This document shows, in pieces, positions 17,931 through 27,630 of a stretch of DNA of 48,506 nt. The position numbers were made by a program, and so were the translations under genes. Location: positions 1-48,506 of the forward strand of contig JAURWD010000042.1 in the NCBI GenBank assembly GCA_030655145.1. Reading direction: 5' to 3'. The stretch's first letter is position 1, and each line of letters starts with the position of its first letter. The stretch is from Ferruginibacter sp. (lineage in GTDB: Bacteria > Bacteroidota > Bacteroidia > Chitinophagales > Chitinophagaceae). The notes under the pieces are model-generated. The model was given only the letters and a program-made list of their open reading frames with translations, searched no databases and was not told where the DNA came from.

Positions 17931-20756
17931 ATGAATATGCGCAAAGTTTATGTTGTCTTTTCCCTTGGATTGTTGTTCCTGTCTTCGACGGTCTCTGCCC
18001 AAAAGCCGGCCACGAAGGCGAACTTCAAAATCGATTATGAAAAATTTGTCCTTCCTAATGGACTGGAGGTCATCTTTCATATTGATCGCTCAGATCCCAT
18101 TGTAGCGGTGTCGTTGACGGCACATGTTGGCTCAGCCCGCGAAAAGCCTGGCCGCACCGGCTTTGCACATTTGTTCGAACATTTATTGTTCCTGGAATCT
18201 GAAAATTTAGGTAAGGGTGGACTGGATAAAATGACGGCAAGAATAGGCGGTTCAGGCGCCAACGGTTCTACCAGCCGCGATCGGACCAATTATTTACAAA
18301 CAGTTCCCAACGACGCGTTAGAAAAAATGCTTTGGGCGGAAGCGGATAAACTGGGTTGGTTCATCAACACCGTAACGGACCCGGTACTGGCGAAAGAAAA
18401 GCAGGTAGTGAAAAATGAGAAACGCCAGAGCTATGATAATAACCCTTATGGCCACACCTCCTACGTAACGGATAAACAGCTCTACCCCGAAGAACATCCG
18501 TATAACTGGCAGGTGATCGGTTCACTCGAGGACCTGCAAAATGCAACCCTGCCTGATGTAAAGGAATTTTTTCGCCGTTGGTATGTACCTAATAATGTGA
18601 CGCTCGTGGTGGCTGGTGATTTCGATAAAGCACAGGCGCGTAAATGGGTTGAAAAATATTTTAGTGAAATTAAAAAAGGGCCTGCTGTAGAACCAATGGT
18701 GAAAAAGCCGGGCGTTGTTCCGGCCACCATAAAACTTTTTCATGAAGATAATTTTGCGAAGCTGCCCGAACTCACCATGTGCTGGGTAACCGTGGAAGAT
18801 TATCACCCTGATGCCTATGCGCTGGAAGTGCTGGCCGAATATTTAAGAGATGGAAAGAAGGCGCCGTTTTACCAGGTATTGGTGGAAGACAAGAAGCTGA
18901 GTTCCGACGTTAATATGTTTAACAGTACCTCCGAACTCGCCGGGCAAATGGAATTGTCTGTGCGGGCCTTTGCAGGCAAGGACCTGGATGAAGTAGCGCA
19001 GGCCATCAACCTCGCGTTTGCAAAATTTGAAAAGGAAGGCATTTCTGCAAAAGATCTCAACCGCATCAAGGCAGGGCAGGAGACACGCTTTTACAATTCG
19101 TTATCCAGCGTGTTGGGGAAGGGTGCACAATTGGCGCAATACAATATTTTCGCCGGCGATCCCAGCTATATAGAAAAAGATATCAGCAACATGATGGGCG
19201 TTACAACTGCTGATGTCGTTCGCGTTTATAACAAGTACATCAAGGGTAAAAATTTTGTTGCCACGAGTTTTGTACCCAAGGGAAAAACCGAACTGGCATT
19301 GGAAGGTTCTACCAAGGCCGCGGTAGTGGAAGAGGCAATTGTGCAAGGCGCTGAAGCAGGGGTGGATCCCTCGGAAAATGCGGAGTATACCCGCACGCCA
19401 TCAAGTTTTGATCGTAGCAAGGAGCCTCCTTATGGAACAGCCCCTAGCGTTAAAACGCCATTGGTCTGGACAGAAAATCTGTCCAATGGGTTGCGTGTGT
19501 ATGGCATCGAAAACAACGAAGTGCCCCTGGTACAATTCGAGATCGTCATGGATGGAGGCTTGCTTTTAGAGGATCAGCAAAAAGTTGGCGTCTCGAATCT
19601 CGTTGGTAAACTAATGACACAAGGCACAGCTAAAAAAACGCCGCAGCAACTGGAAGAGGCCATTCAACAATTAGGTGCTACCATCAACGTGATCGCCGGT
19701 AACGAAGATGTCCGCATTCGCGTGAATACGCTGGCGCGGAATTATGCAGCTACGTTTAACCTTGTCCGTGAGATACTGTTGGAACCGCGGTGGGATGAAA
19801 AAGAATTCCAGTTACAGAAAGAAGGCACCATCAGCCAGATCCGGCAACAGGAGGCCAATCCAAACGCCATCGCACAGAACCAGTACAACGAATTGATTTA
19901 TGGTAAAGAAAATATTCGTTCCCGAAATATTTTGGGTACGATCGAAAGTGTCAACTTGATCACCATTGACGACCTGAAGAAGTTTTATGCAAAAGCCATG
20001 TCGCCTGCTGCAGCCCGTATGCTTGTTGTTGGCGCTTTAAATAAAGCCGCCATAACCGCACCACTCACAACGATTACGAAAACCTGGTCAGGAAAGGCTG
20101 TGACAATTCCGGCGTATACGACTCCGGCTGCACCGGCAAAATCGGTGATCTATTTTTACGATGTGCCCGATGCAAAACAATCGGTGATCAGGTTTGGGTA
20201 CCCGGCATTGGCAGCTACGGATAAAAACTATTACCCGGCGATCGTCATGAATTACATTCTTGGTGGTGGTGGATTTGCTTCCCAACTCACGCAACAGTTA
20301 CGCGAAGGAAAAGGGTATACCTATGGCATTAATTCCGGCTTTGCCGGGACGAAGGGCGCCGGTCCGTTTACAATTTCAAGTAGTGTGCGCACGAACGTTA
20401 CGCTAGAATCGGCCCAGCTCGTTAAAGACATTCTGAAGCAGTACGGAACCAACTATTCAGACAAAGATCTTGAAACCACGAAGAGTTTCCTGGTGAAAAG
20501 TATCGCCCGGACCTTTGAAACCGCGGGGTCTAAACTAGGCATGCTGGAGAATATCAGCAAATATGGTTGGAAACCAAATTATGTGCAGGAGCGTGTAATG
20601 GTTGTAAACAATATGACCATTGAAAATGTCCGCGAGCTCTCTAAGCAATACCTGGATGCCGATAAAATGATCTGGCTTATTGTCGGTGATGCTAAATCAC
20701 AATTGCCAAGGCTTTCTGCATTGGGTTTTGGTGAACCGGTTTTACTAAATAAGTAA
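17931..20756 (+). CDS. M16-family zinc metallopeptidase, two M16 units
   Basis: An exported peptidase of 941 residues with signal peptide MRKVYVVFSLGLLFLSSTVSAQ (MRK at 17937 is an alternative start two codons in). The N-terminal unit is catalytic: the inverted zinc motif HLFEH (His80, Glu83, His84) lies in FAHLFEHLLFLES, and the third ligand Glu163 lies in VVKNEKRQSYDNNPYG. The C-terminal half (from about residue 500, LVWTENLSNGLRVYG) is a second M16 unit lacking HxxEH, with the GGGGFASQLTQQLREGKGYTY substrate-contact stretch typical of the non-catalytic half. Fused pairs like this form the clamshell chamber of pitrilysin-like enzymes and degrade peptides in the periplasm. It is a single-gene unit between two terminators. 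Confidence 0.93.
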   Translation: MNMRKVYVVFSLGLLFLSSTVSAQKPATKANFKIDYEKFVLPNGLEVIFHIDRSDPIVAVSLTAHVGSAREKPGRTGFAHLFEHLLFLESENLGKGGLDKMTARIGGSGANGSTSRDRTNYLQTVPNDALEKMLWAEADKLGWFINTVTDPVLAKEKQVVKNEKRQSYDNNPYGHTSYVTDKQLYPEEHPYNWQVIGSLEDLQNATLPDVKEFFRRWYVPNNVTLVVAGDFDKAQARKWVEKYFSEIKKGPAVEPMVKKPGVVPATIKLFHEDNFAKLPELTMCWVTVEDYHPDAYALEVLAEYLRDGKKAPFYQVLVEDKKLSSDVNMFNSTSELAGQMELSVRAFAGKDLDEVAQAINLAFAKFEKEGISAKDLNRIKAGQETRFYNSLSSVLGKGAQLAQYNIFAGDPSYIEKDISNMMGVTTADVVRVYNKYIKGKNFVATSFVPKGKTELALEGSTKAAVVEEAIVQGAEAGVDPSENAEYTRTPSSFDRSKEPPYGTAPSVKTPLVWTENLSNGLRVYGIENNEVPLVQFEIVMDGGLLLEDQQKVGVSNLVGKLMTQGTAKKTPQQLEEAIQQLGATINVIAGNEDVRIRVNTLARNYAATFNLVREILLEPRWDEKEFQLQKEGTISQIRQQEANPNAIAQNQYNELIYGKENIRSRNILGTIESVNLITIDDLKKFYAKAMSPAAARMLVVGALNKAAITAPLTTITKTWSGKAVTIPAYTTPAAPAKSVIYFYDVPDAKQSVIRFGYPALAATDKNYYPAIVMNYILGGGGFASQLTQQLREGKGYTYGINSGFAGTKGAGPFTISSSVRTNVTLESAQLVKDILKQYGTNYSDKDLETTKSFLVKSIARTFETAGSKLGMLENISKYGWKPNYVQERVMVVNNMTIENVRELSKQYLDADKMIWLIVGDAKSQLPRLSALGFGEPVLLNK

Positions 20757-20772
20757 ACTCAAAGAATTGTAT

Positions 20773-20806
20773 AAAAAAGGTGAACCTTCCGCGTTCACCT
20801 TTTTTT
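20773..20806. terminator. Bidirectional terminator between M16 peptidase and oxidoreductase genes
   Basis: Arms AAAAAAGGTGAAC and GTTCACCTTTTTT pair perfectly across a 7-base loop. The A-run and T-run allow termination in both directions, which suits the converging genes. The hairpin starts 17 bases after the M16 stop codon and ends 12 bases from the oxidoreductase stop codon. Confidence 0.9.
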
Positions 20807-20817
20807 GTGAAGGGACG

Positions 20818-21786
20818 TCAATGTTCATGCATCGTGATGACCACCTTTCCCTTGTGTTGACCGGCGGCAAACAGGTGGAACGCTTCGCGGAAATTCTCCA
20901 GGCGATAGGTCCCATGAATGTTGGGTTTTATTTTTCCTGCTTCAAAGAGTTCGTTGATATAGGGCAAGTCTCTGTTAGTTTTTAAGGAGACAAGGCACAG
21001 GTGTATGTGATGGACTTTTGAGATCCAGGATCGAAGCAGCATCAACTGCAGCAGGTGTTTCATTGAGCCGCCAACGGTGACGTACTTTCCACCGGCAACT
21101 AACGATTTCGTGTATGCGAACATGGAACGGTTTGTTTTTGCATCTACAATGAGGTCGTATTGCTGTCCGTTTTTAGTAAAGTCCTCCTTCGTATAATCGA
21201 TGACGTGATCAAAGCCGATCGAACGCATGAAAGCGAGCTTACTGGTATGGTCGACACCCGTGGTTTTCACGCCGTGCAATTTCGCAAGTTGAATACCAAA
21301 GCTTCCCACACCGCCACCGGCGCCATTGATCAACAACTTTTGTCCTGCCTGCAATTGGCCAACATCAATAATGGCTTGTACTGCCAGCATGGCCGCCTGG
21401 GGAATGGCCGCAGCATCCACAAAACTCATGGAGGCTGGTTTCAACGCAAGGCAGGTTTCGCTTGCACAAACATATTCCGCAAATCCGCCCCAGCGGCCGC
21501 TGAGATCGCCATAGACCGCATCCCCGACTTTAAACCTTGTTACACCCGCGCCGGTCGTTTCAACAATACCAGCAATATCAGATCCCACTATTTGGCGTTT
21601 TGGTTTTACCAAGCCGTTGATCACCCGGTTAACCAGATCACCTTCCACCAGGCCAAGGTCCCAGTCATTGATGGAAGCCGCTTCTACCCGGATCAGTACT
21701 TCGTCTTTCTTCGGAGACGGAGTTGGTGTTTCCTGCAAATGCAGCATCTTGGGCCCGCCATATTTTGTGTAAACGATCGCTTTCAT
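20818..21786 (-). CDS. Zinc-type alcohol dehydrogenase-like / quinone oxidoreductase (MDR family)
   Basis: A cytoplasmic NAD(P)H-dependent oxidoreductase of 322 residues. The N-terminal GroES-like domain (about 1-125) contains IVGSDIAGIVETTGAGVTRF and GDAVYGDLSGRWGGFAEYV. The Rossmann domain carries the nucleotide-binding loop INGAGGGVGSFGIQLAKLHG at about residues 150-170. The Cys and His ligands of a catalytic zinc site are absent, which places it with the quinone-oxidoreductase/enoyl-reductase branch rather than true alcohol dehydrogenases. The substrate is not predictable. It ends against the shared terminator and is divergent from the small gene at 21944. Confidence 0.9.
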   Translation of the reverse strand: MKAIVYTKYGGPKMLHLQETPTPSPKKDEVLIRVEAASINDWDLGLVEGDLVNRVINGLVKPKRQIVGSDIAGIVETTGAGVTRFKVGDAVYGDLSGRWGGFAEYVCASETCLALKPASMSFVDAAAIPQAAMLAVQAIIDVGQLQAGQKLLINGAGGGVGSFGIQLAKLHGVKTTGVDHTSKLAFMRSIGFDHVIDYTKEDFTKNGQQYDLIVDAKTNRSMFAYTKSLVAGGKYVTVGGSMKHLLQLMLLRSWISKVHHIHLCLVSLKTNRDLPYINELFEAGKIKPNIHGTYRLENFREAFHLFAAGQHKGKVVITMHEH

Positions 21787-21943
21787 TGTTTTGATCTTAA
21801 ACGATAATGGACTTGATTAGAGAGCAACATTATTGCAACAGCCATCCGTAGCCCGGGGAGCAAAAAATAAGGCGGAGAATTAATAACGACAAGCCCCGCA
21901 TACCTGTATATTTAATGATCATTTTAAAGAACGCACAATTGCC

Positions 21944-22249
21944 ATGATTTATATTACCCAACTGATCTATATCGTCGAAGGACAGGAAGCGGTCTTCGAT
22001 GCCTTCGAAGCGCTTGCGCTTCCCATCATCCCGAAATATAACGGGCAATTGTTATTTCGTCTACGCCCCGTCGGTAGCGCCTTTATCGAAAGTAAGCTCG
22101 AGCAGCCTTATGAAATTCATTTTGTTTCCTTTGATACTGAAAATGATCTCAACAATTATATGCAGGATGAAGAACGGAAAAGTTTCCTGCACCTGAAAAA
22201 TCAATCTATCAGATCCGCCATGCTTATCAAAGGAGAAAAAATGGGCTAA
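21944..22249 (+). CDS. Small dimeric alpha/beta-barrel-like protein (DUF1330-like)
   Basis: A 101-residue cytoplasmic protein. The pattern of an opening strand (MIYITQLIYIVEGQEAVFDA), a helix, a central strand ending PKYNGQLLFRL, then PYEIHFVSFDTENDLNNYM and a closing helix/strand resembles the ferredoxin-like dimeric barrel of DUF1330 and related families. These bind small molecules or act as mono-oxygenase-like proteins, but no catalytic residue is identifiable here. The assignment rests on pattern only. It may be a stress or housekeeping protein; it starts 157 bases from the divergent oxidoreductase start. Confidence 0.6.
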   Translation: MIYITQLIYIVEGQEAVFDAFEALALPIIPKYNGQLLFRLRPVGSAFIESKLEQPYEIHFVSFDTENDLNNYMQDEERKSFLHLKNQSIRSAMLIKGEKMG

Positions 22250-22586
22250 TGAAATCGTTCGCAATGCATCATTCGCCTGGATGCCTATGACAACATTTTC
22301 ACGGCATTGTTGATCTCTTCTAAACTAATGATGGTGCAAGTCGATAAAGATCGAGACAAATTCTTCTTTCGAGAAACCGTTTAATATCTTGTTTGCGCAA
22401 CAACCAACCAACCGCATTTTTTTCTCGTTACCACCCAGTTCCCTCAAGATATCAATGAGCATGATTGAAAAAATTAAACTCCATTGACGTGTAGGTGTGA
22501 GAGCAGAGAACAGATTGCGCCTGGATTTTTTTACCAAACCTGTTGGTGCTGGCTCCTTACCGGGCAAGCATCCAATCTAATCCTTC
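22250..22586. other. Intergenic region before the DUF1624-like gene
   Basis: 337 bases. No RNA gene, hairpin with T-run or exact -7 element was found. An 80-codon minus-strand frame at 22325-22567 has a fairly protein-like C-terminal half (FSKEEFVSIFIDL) but no recognised family and no clear start, so it is not called. Confidence 0.4.
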
Positions 22587-23819
22587 ATGATGGCACAACC
22601 TATTTCACCTGACCTTACTAACACGGGCACCGGGCTCACCAAATACCGGGTCACCTCCATCGATCTGTTGCGCGGGATCGTCATGATCATCATGTCCCTG
22701 GATCATGTTCGCGACTATTTCCACCTTACCGCCAATATCGACGACCCGCTCAACCTAGCTACTACCACACCTGGGCTGTATTTCACGCGGTGGATCACTC
22801 ATTATTGCGCTCCGATCTTCGTGTTCCTCTCCGGAACTTCTGCCTACATCCAGCGCTCCAGGAAAACTACGAAGGAACTTAGCTTGTTCCTGCTAAAACG
22901 CGGGCTCTGGCTCATCTTCGCGGAATTTATCATCATTGCCCTGGCCTGGACCTTCAACCCTACCTACAGTTTTATACCCATGCAGGTTATCTGGACGATT
23001 GGCATCAGCATGGTTATCCTGGCGGGCGCCGTGTGGTTGCCCTTCAATCTCATCCTCGCCCTCGGCCTGCTCATTGTCTTCGGGCATAACCTCCTTGATA
23101 TTACCGAAGCAGCCCCCGGGTTCAAGCCTGGATTTTTCTTCGATCTTTTCCATAGTGGCCACTTCGCCGGCTACAACCTTTTTGCGAATCATTACGCCGT
23201 TATCGTGTATCCATTCATGCCCTGGACCGGTGTTATGCTGGTTGGCTATTGCGCCGGCAAATTTTTCTCACGGGATGTTGATGCAGGCCAAAGAAAAAAA
23301 ATATTGATCGGCCTCGGCTTGTCCTTCCTTGCTTTTTTCGTCATCCTCCGGTACTCAAATGTATATGGCAATCCTTCCGATTGGTCAACACAAAAGAGTA
23401 GCTTTTACACGCTGCTGTCTTTTTTACGCGTGGAAAAATATCCGCCCTCGCTCTTGTACTTATGCATGACGCTGGGGCCAGCCTTGCTGTTCCTCGCCTT
23501 TTTTGATAACATCAAAAACCGCGTAACAGATTTTTGTAGCGTGTTTGGCCGAACAGCGTTTTTCTATTACATCCTGCATCTCTACCTCATTCACCTTCTG
23601 GCGACCATCACATTTTTTTTACGTGGTCATTCGTTCGCGGAAGGCACTGCGGCTGCTGGCGGATTTCCGTTTTTGTTCGTGTTGCCGGGTGAAGGTTTTG
23701 GCCTGCCCGGGGTGTTTGGTGTTTGGTTGCTTGTAAACCTGCTGTTGTATCCGATGTGCAAATGGTATGATGGCTACAAAACCCGGCATAAAGAAAAATG
23801 GTGGTTAAGTTACCTGTAG
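22587..23819 (+). CDS. HGSNAT-like / DUF1624 polytopic membrane protein
   Basis: An inner-membrane protein of 410 residues with about ten hydrophobic helices. The opening RVTSIDLLRGIVMIIMSLDH followed by VRDYF is the hallmark of the DUF1624 / heparan-alpha-glucosaminide N-acetyltransferase-like family; the His in SLDH corresponds to the conserved family histidine. Further family features are APIFVFLSGTSAYIQ and YPFMPWTGVMLVGYCAGKFF. Members are thought to transfer acyl groups across the membrane to sugars, but a bacterial substrate is rarely known. Two adjacent ATG codons lie at the start; either could be used. It has no operon partner. Confidence 0.85.
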   Translation: MMAQPISPDLTNTGTGLTKYRVTSIDLLRGIVMIIMSLDHVRDYFHLTANIDDPLNLATTTPGLYFTRWITHYCAPIFVFLSGTSAYIQRSRKTTKELSLFLLKRGLWLIFAEFIIIALAWTFNPTYSFIPMQVIWTIGISMVILAGAVWLPFNLILALGLLIVFGHNLLDITEAAPGFKPGFFFDLFHSGHFAGYNLFANHYAVIVYPFMPWTGVMLVGYCAGKFFSRDVDAGQRKKILIGLGLSFLAFFVILRYSNVYGNPSDWSTQKSSFYTLLSFLRVEKYPPSLLYLCMTLGPALLFLAFFDNIKNRVTDFCSVFGRTAFFYYILHLYLIHLLATITFFLRGHSFAEGTAAAGGFPFLFVLPGEGFGLPGVFGVWLLVNLLLYPMCKWYDGYKTRHKEKWWLSYL

Positions 23820-24128
23820 CCACTAACGGTGAAGCATACAACTTCCAGGGAGGTCATTCCCCATCCCAAGTTCAATTTGGCTCGTACTGTTTCCGAATGC
23901 CCTAAAACTCGTAGCTTCGAAACAGGAGGGTGCCGGTTTGCATCCTTCGCCTTTCAAATTGAATGATGTTGTTTCTTGCCGAGGGTAGCAATCATCTATT
24001 ACTGCCTCTTCCAAATCCTGCAGCGGTATGGAGGCACCCGCGAAGAGCACTTGTTCAAGAGTTTGAAAAATACAGCGTTTACTCATAGATGTTATTACTC
24101 CTCCGTTCTCAAAAAATAAACCATTTGC
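23820..24128. other. Intergenic region before the carboxylesterase gene
   Basis: 309 bases with no convincing gene; a minus-strand frame across 23823-24086 lacks any protein-like pattern. AACCATTTGCATG just before the carboxylesterase start resembles, but does not match, the -7 consensus. Confidence 0.4.
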
Positions 24129-25697
24129 ATGAAAAAATTATTGCTGCTCTTTTCGTTTTGTTTTGTGTTGATGAACCTTGCAATTGCCCAGCCAACCGGT
24201 AAAAAGACTTTTCACGCAGACAACCGCGTACGATTAAAATCCGGCATTGTTGAGGGCGGAGCTGATGCGGCCGGTATCAAATATTTCAAAGGCATTCCTT
24301 TTGCTGCGCCGCCTGTTGACGAGCTCCGCTGGAAAGCACCCGCGCCGGTGGCTGCCTGGACCGGGATTAAAAAATGTACCGAATTTGGCCCCAGTCCCAT
24401 GCAAGGTTCGCCGTCGCCCTTTGGTCCCTGGACCGAAGAATTTTTGATTCCGAAAGAGCCTATCAGTGAAGACTGTCTTTACCTGAATGTATGGACAGCA
24501 TCTACCTCGTCGCGATCTAAAAAGCCGGTGGTCGTTTGGATCTACGGTGGCGGTTTTGGTAGCGGCGGAACTGGTGTGCCGATTTATGATGGTGCAGCCA
24601 CGGCGGCCAAAGGCATCGTGTTTGTCAGCATGAATTACCGCGTTGGTGTTTTTGGTTTTTTAGCCCATCCTGAACTCACGAAAGAATCCGGCCACAATGC
24701 CTCCGGCAATTATGGTTTGATGGATCAGATCGCCGCGCTGAAATGGGTGAAGGAAAACATTGCCGCCTTTGGCGGAGATCCAGGAAATGTAACCATTGCT
24801 GGTCAGTCAGCAGGTTCGATGAGCGTGAACTGCCTGGTTGCTTCACCACTGGCGAAAGGACTATTCAATAAAGCCATTGCCGAAAGTGGCGCCATGATGG
24901 TACCGGGCTCCGCCAGGGGAAATGTGCCTTTACAAAAAGCCGAAGAAAGTGGCGCAAGCTGGGTCGGCAAATTCGGTAATGCATCCATCGCTGCCGCAAG
25001 GAAACTTTCTGCTGATGAGGTCTTGAAAAAAGGTGGTTTCCAGGCAGGCCCGATCATCGATGGGTATGTGCTGCCGCAAGCTGTGTCGAAGATATTCGCT
25101 GACGGAAATGCGAATGATGTGGTGTTGCTGACTGGCTGGAACGAGGCCGATGGCGTCATGTTTGGTCAGCCAAAAAATGCCGCTGATTTCCGGAAGCAAT
25201 TGGTGCAGGAGTTTCCAAAAGATTCTGCTGCCGCTTTGGAATTTTATCCCGCGTCAACCGATGAAGCAGCAGCTAATTCCCAGGCAAATATTTCGCGGGA
25301 CAGGATCTTCGGCGTACAAAATTATGCCTGGGCGAAGTGGCAGAGCGAGGCTGGTAAAAAAGTATATGTTTATCGTTTTGCACGCAAGGTTCCGGCAACG
25401 GGCGAGTATGTAAAATACGGAGCCTTTCATACCGGCGAGGTGCCTTATGTGTATGACAACCTAAAATTTTCTAAACGGCCTTCGGTGGCAGCAGATCACG
25501 CCCTGGCAAAAAACATGGCAGCCTACTGGGCGAATTTTATCCTCACCGGTAATCCCAATGGAAACGGTCTGGATGAGTGGCCAAATTTTACCGCCGCCAA
25601 TAAATCTGTGAGGTTCTTCGATGCAAAATCGACTGTCCAACAACTGCCCGATGCAGGTGCCTTAGACCTCATTTATCGCACAATGCAAATAAAATAA
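24129..25697 (+). CDS. Secreted type-B carboxylesterase
   Basis: An exported serine esterase of 522 residues, the usual length for the carboxylesterase/para-nitrobenzyl esterase family (alpha/beta hydrolase fold). Signal peptide MKKLLLLFSFCFVLMNLAIAQ. The nucleophile elbow is TIAGQSAGSMSV with Ser227; the oxyanion-hole segment is VWIYGGGFGSGG; the catalytic His is probably His434 in AFHTGEVPYVYDN. The conserved EDCLYLNVWT and KGIPFAAPPVDELRW blocks are present. It hydrolyses short esters in the periplasm or outside the cell; the substrate is unknown. It is separate from the pectin locus 3.3 kb downstream, so a link with pectin de-esterification is not supported. Confidence 0.93.
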   Translation: MKKLLLLFSFCFVLMNLAIAQPTGKKTFHADNRVRLKSGIVEGGADAAGIKYFKGIPFAAPPVDELRWKAPAPVAAWTGIKKCTEFGPSPMQGSPSPFGPWTEEFLIPKEPISEDCLYLNVWTASTSSRSKKPVVVWIYGGGFGSGGTGVPIYDGAATAAKGIVFVSMNYRVGVFGFLAHPELTKESGHNASGNYGLMDQIAALKWVKENIAAFGGDPGNVTIAGQSAGSMSVNCLVASPLAKGLFNKAIAESGAMMVPGSARGNVPLQKAEESGASWVGKFGNASIAAARKLSADEVLKKGGFQAGPIIDGYVLPQAVSKIFADGNANDVVLLTGWNEADGVMFGQPKNAADFRKQLVQEFPKDSAAALEFYPASTDEAAANSQANISRDRIFGVQNYAWAKWQSEAGKKVYVYRFARKVPATGEYVKYGAFHTGEVPYVYDNLKFSKRPSVAADHALAKNMAAYWANFILTGNPNGNGLDEWPNFTAANKSVRFFDAKSTVQQLPDAGALDLIYRTMQIK

Positions 25698-25766
25698 TCG
25701 CATTGTTTGATCCAACTTTTTCCTCCTTCCTAATAAACAAATGTTGGCAAGCAACATCGTTGGAAA

Positions 25767-26513
25767 TCAGACATTGTCTTTAAGGTCTTCAGGCAAATAA
25801 TGTTCCTTGGTCTGCACAGGCTTGGTAGGTGCCTTATTAGCCCGCATCTGGATGATGTCGACCAATAGAGCAAATGCCATCGAGAAGTAGATATATCCTT
25901 TGGGGATGTGGAAGTCGAGTCCTTCACCAATGAGCGAAACCCCGATTAGCAGGAGAAAACTCAACGCGAGCATTTTAAACGCTGGGTGTTTATTTACGAA
26001 GCGACTGATTGCGCCTGCGGCAACCAGCATGATCGAAACAGAAACGATCACGGCCACGTACATAATCCATAATTCGTCGACCATACCGATGGCGGTGATA
26101 ATGCTGTCGATCGAAAACACCAGGTCGAGGATCAATATCTGCACGATCACACTTCCGAATGAAGTGACCGTTATATTTTTCGAGGTATCGCCTTCTTCAC
26201 CTTCCATTTTGTGGTAGATCTCCGTGGCGCTTTTGTAAATTAAAAACAGTCCCCCAAGGATCAGGATCAGGTCCTTCCCGGAAATTTCGTTGGACATGAC
26301 CGTAAATAAATTTCCCTGCAGTTTAAGGATCAAAGAAATAATTCCGAGCAGGGCGAGGCGCAGGAACAAGGCCAGGATCAAACCTACGGTCCGGGCTTTT
26401 TTTTGTTGTTCAGCGGGTAGCCTGGCGGCAAGAATAGAAATGAAAATAACATTGTCCAGCCCCAGAACGACTTCCAGCAATATCAACGTTATCAAAGGTG
26501 CTACCCATTCCAT
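25767..26513 (-). CDS. TerC-family integral membrane protein
   Basis: A polytopic inner-membrane protein of 248 residues. The TerC signature is present twice: LLEVVLGLDNVIFISILAAR at the N-terminus and LILDLVFSIDSIITAIGM in the middle, each with the conserved acidic residue in the membrane. A cytoplasmic loop KMEGEEGDTSKN separates the halves. TerC proteins of the YoaE/YgjT/Alx group are linked to Mn2+ export and to metallation of exported proteins; the older name refers to tellurite resistance. It lies 34 bases downstream of the ChaA-like gene on the same strand, so both probably form one ion-homeostasis operon. Confidence 0.9.
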   Translation of the reverse strand: MEWVAPLITLILLEVVLGLDNVIFISILAARLPAEQQKKARTVGLILALFLRLALLGIISLILKLQGNLFTVMSNEISGKDLILILGGLFLIYKSATEIYHKMEGEEGDTSKNITVTSFGSVIVQILILDLVFSIDSIITAIGMVDELWIMYVAVIVSVSIMLVAAGAISRFVNKHPAFKMLALSFLLLIGVSLIGEGLDFHIPKGYIYFSMAFALLVDIIQMRANKAPTKPVQTKEHYLPEDLKDNV

Positions 26514-26547
26514 GATCTTTTAGTTTTATGATGTAATCAAAATGTTT

Positions 26548-27630
26548 TTACGGTACGACGGTGGTAAATAGATACACGCCGAAGATCACCAATAACACGA
26601 TGCCCTGCAAGATCGTCGTGCGGCCTGTTCCAAAGGAAAGCATAATGGTGAATAAAGACAGGATCAGCAACAAGGTTGATTTTGTGTCGATCCCAAGTGT
26701 AACCGTCATGCCTGTCATGATGGAAACAATGGCTACCGCCGGTATGGTCAGCCCGATACTTGCCAACGCTGACCCGAGTGCGAGATTCAAACTTGTTTGC
26801 AAACGGTTTTGCCGCGCTGCCCGCAAAGCGGCTACGCCTTCGGGTAAGAGGATCACCAACGCGACGATAACCCCAACAAGAGATTTTGGAGCGCCCCAAT
26901 CAACGACGGCTTTTTCAATGGTGGGAGACAGACTCTTCGCGATCATCACCACGGCAGTTAAACAGACCAGCAGTAAAGCGATGCTCAACATGGTGACTTT
27001 ATTGGTCGGCGGCGGTGCATGTTCTTCTTTTTTTCCTTCTCCTTTTGGTGGTAGGAAATAATCGCGGTGCCTCACCGTTTGAACGGCCACGAATGCACCA
27101 TACAATATGAGCGAAACGATGGCAATGAAGATGAGTTGACTTGTGCTGTAAACCGGTCCCAATGCGCTAACAGTATAGTTAGGTAAAACAAGGGTAAGTA
27201 CGGTGATGGCGGTGAGCGTCACCAATGCGGCTCCTACTGCATATTTTCCAAAAATCTGTTCGCGAAAGCGATAACCACCAACTAACAAGCAAAGCCCAAT
27301 GATCCCCGTAAGGATGATCATGATCGCGGCAAAGACGGTATCCCGCGCCAGCGTATCCGCACCGTCACCACCGGCCAGCATCAGGGAAACGATCAGGGAA
27401 ACTTCAATAACCGTCACCGCGATTGCGAGCAACAAGGTTCCATAAGGTTCGCCGACGCGGTGGGCCACTACCTCTGCATGATGCACGGCAGACATTACAG
27501 AACCCATCAACGCAATCGCGAGAAGCAATGAATATCCGTTCCAGCTAAACCAGGGCTGAGCGAAATAAAGTATACAGGCTAAAACGGGTGCGGCAATGGT
27601 CCAGAAGGGCAGGGGTAGTTTTAATTTCAT
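26548..27630 (-). CDS. chaA: ChaA-like Ca2+/H+ antiporter
   Basis: A polytopic inner-membrane cation/proton exchanger of the CaCA superfamily, 360 residues from the ATG whose complement is at 27628-27630 (MKLKLPLPFW). An ATG nine codons upstream (MEPRH) is possible but adds a polar, unlikely segment. The two inverted family repeats are clear: GEPYGTLLLAIAVTVIEVSL in the first half and LPEGVAALRAARQNRLQTSL plus LALGSALASIGLT in the second, each with the essential Glu. It exchanges Ca2+ (or Na+/K+) for protons. It is the first gene of a pair with the TerC-family gene and has a long upstream leader with paired arms. Confidence 0.9.
   Translation of the reverse strand: MKLKLPLPFWTIAAPVLACILYFAQPWFSWNGYSLLLAIALMGSVMSAVHHAEVVAHRVGEPYGTLLLAIAVTVIEVSLIVSLMLAGGDGADTLARDTVFAAIMIILTGIIGLCLLVGGYRFREQIFGKYAVGAALVTLTAITVLTLVLPNYTVSALGPVYSTSQLIFIAIVSLILYGAFVAVQTVRHRDYFLPPKGEGKKEEHAPPPTNKVTMLSIALLLVCLTAVVMIAKSLSPTIEKAVVDWGAPKSLVGVIVALVILLPEGVAALRAARQNRLQTSLNLALGSALASIGLTIPAVAIVSIMTGMTVTLGIDTKSTLLLILSLFTIMLSFGTGRTTILQGIVLLVIFGVYLFTTVVP

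Noticed and set aside
22325..22567. 80-codon minus-strand frame with a plausible C-terminal segment
   Set aside because: No recognised family, a poor N-terminus, and no visible start signals; could be a gene remnant, but nothing in the sequence proves it.
23823..24086. 87-codon minus-strand frame
   Set aside because: No protein-like pattern and no promoter or start support.
24129..25697. Carboxylesterase as a member of the pectin locus
   Set aside because: It is separated from the locus by the ion-transport pair on the other strand and two unrelated genes.
25741..25757. Hairpin ATGTTG-GCAAG-CAACAT between the converging carboxylesterase and TerC genes
   Set aside because: Only a 6-base AT-rich stem and no proper T-run, so not called a terminator.
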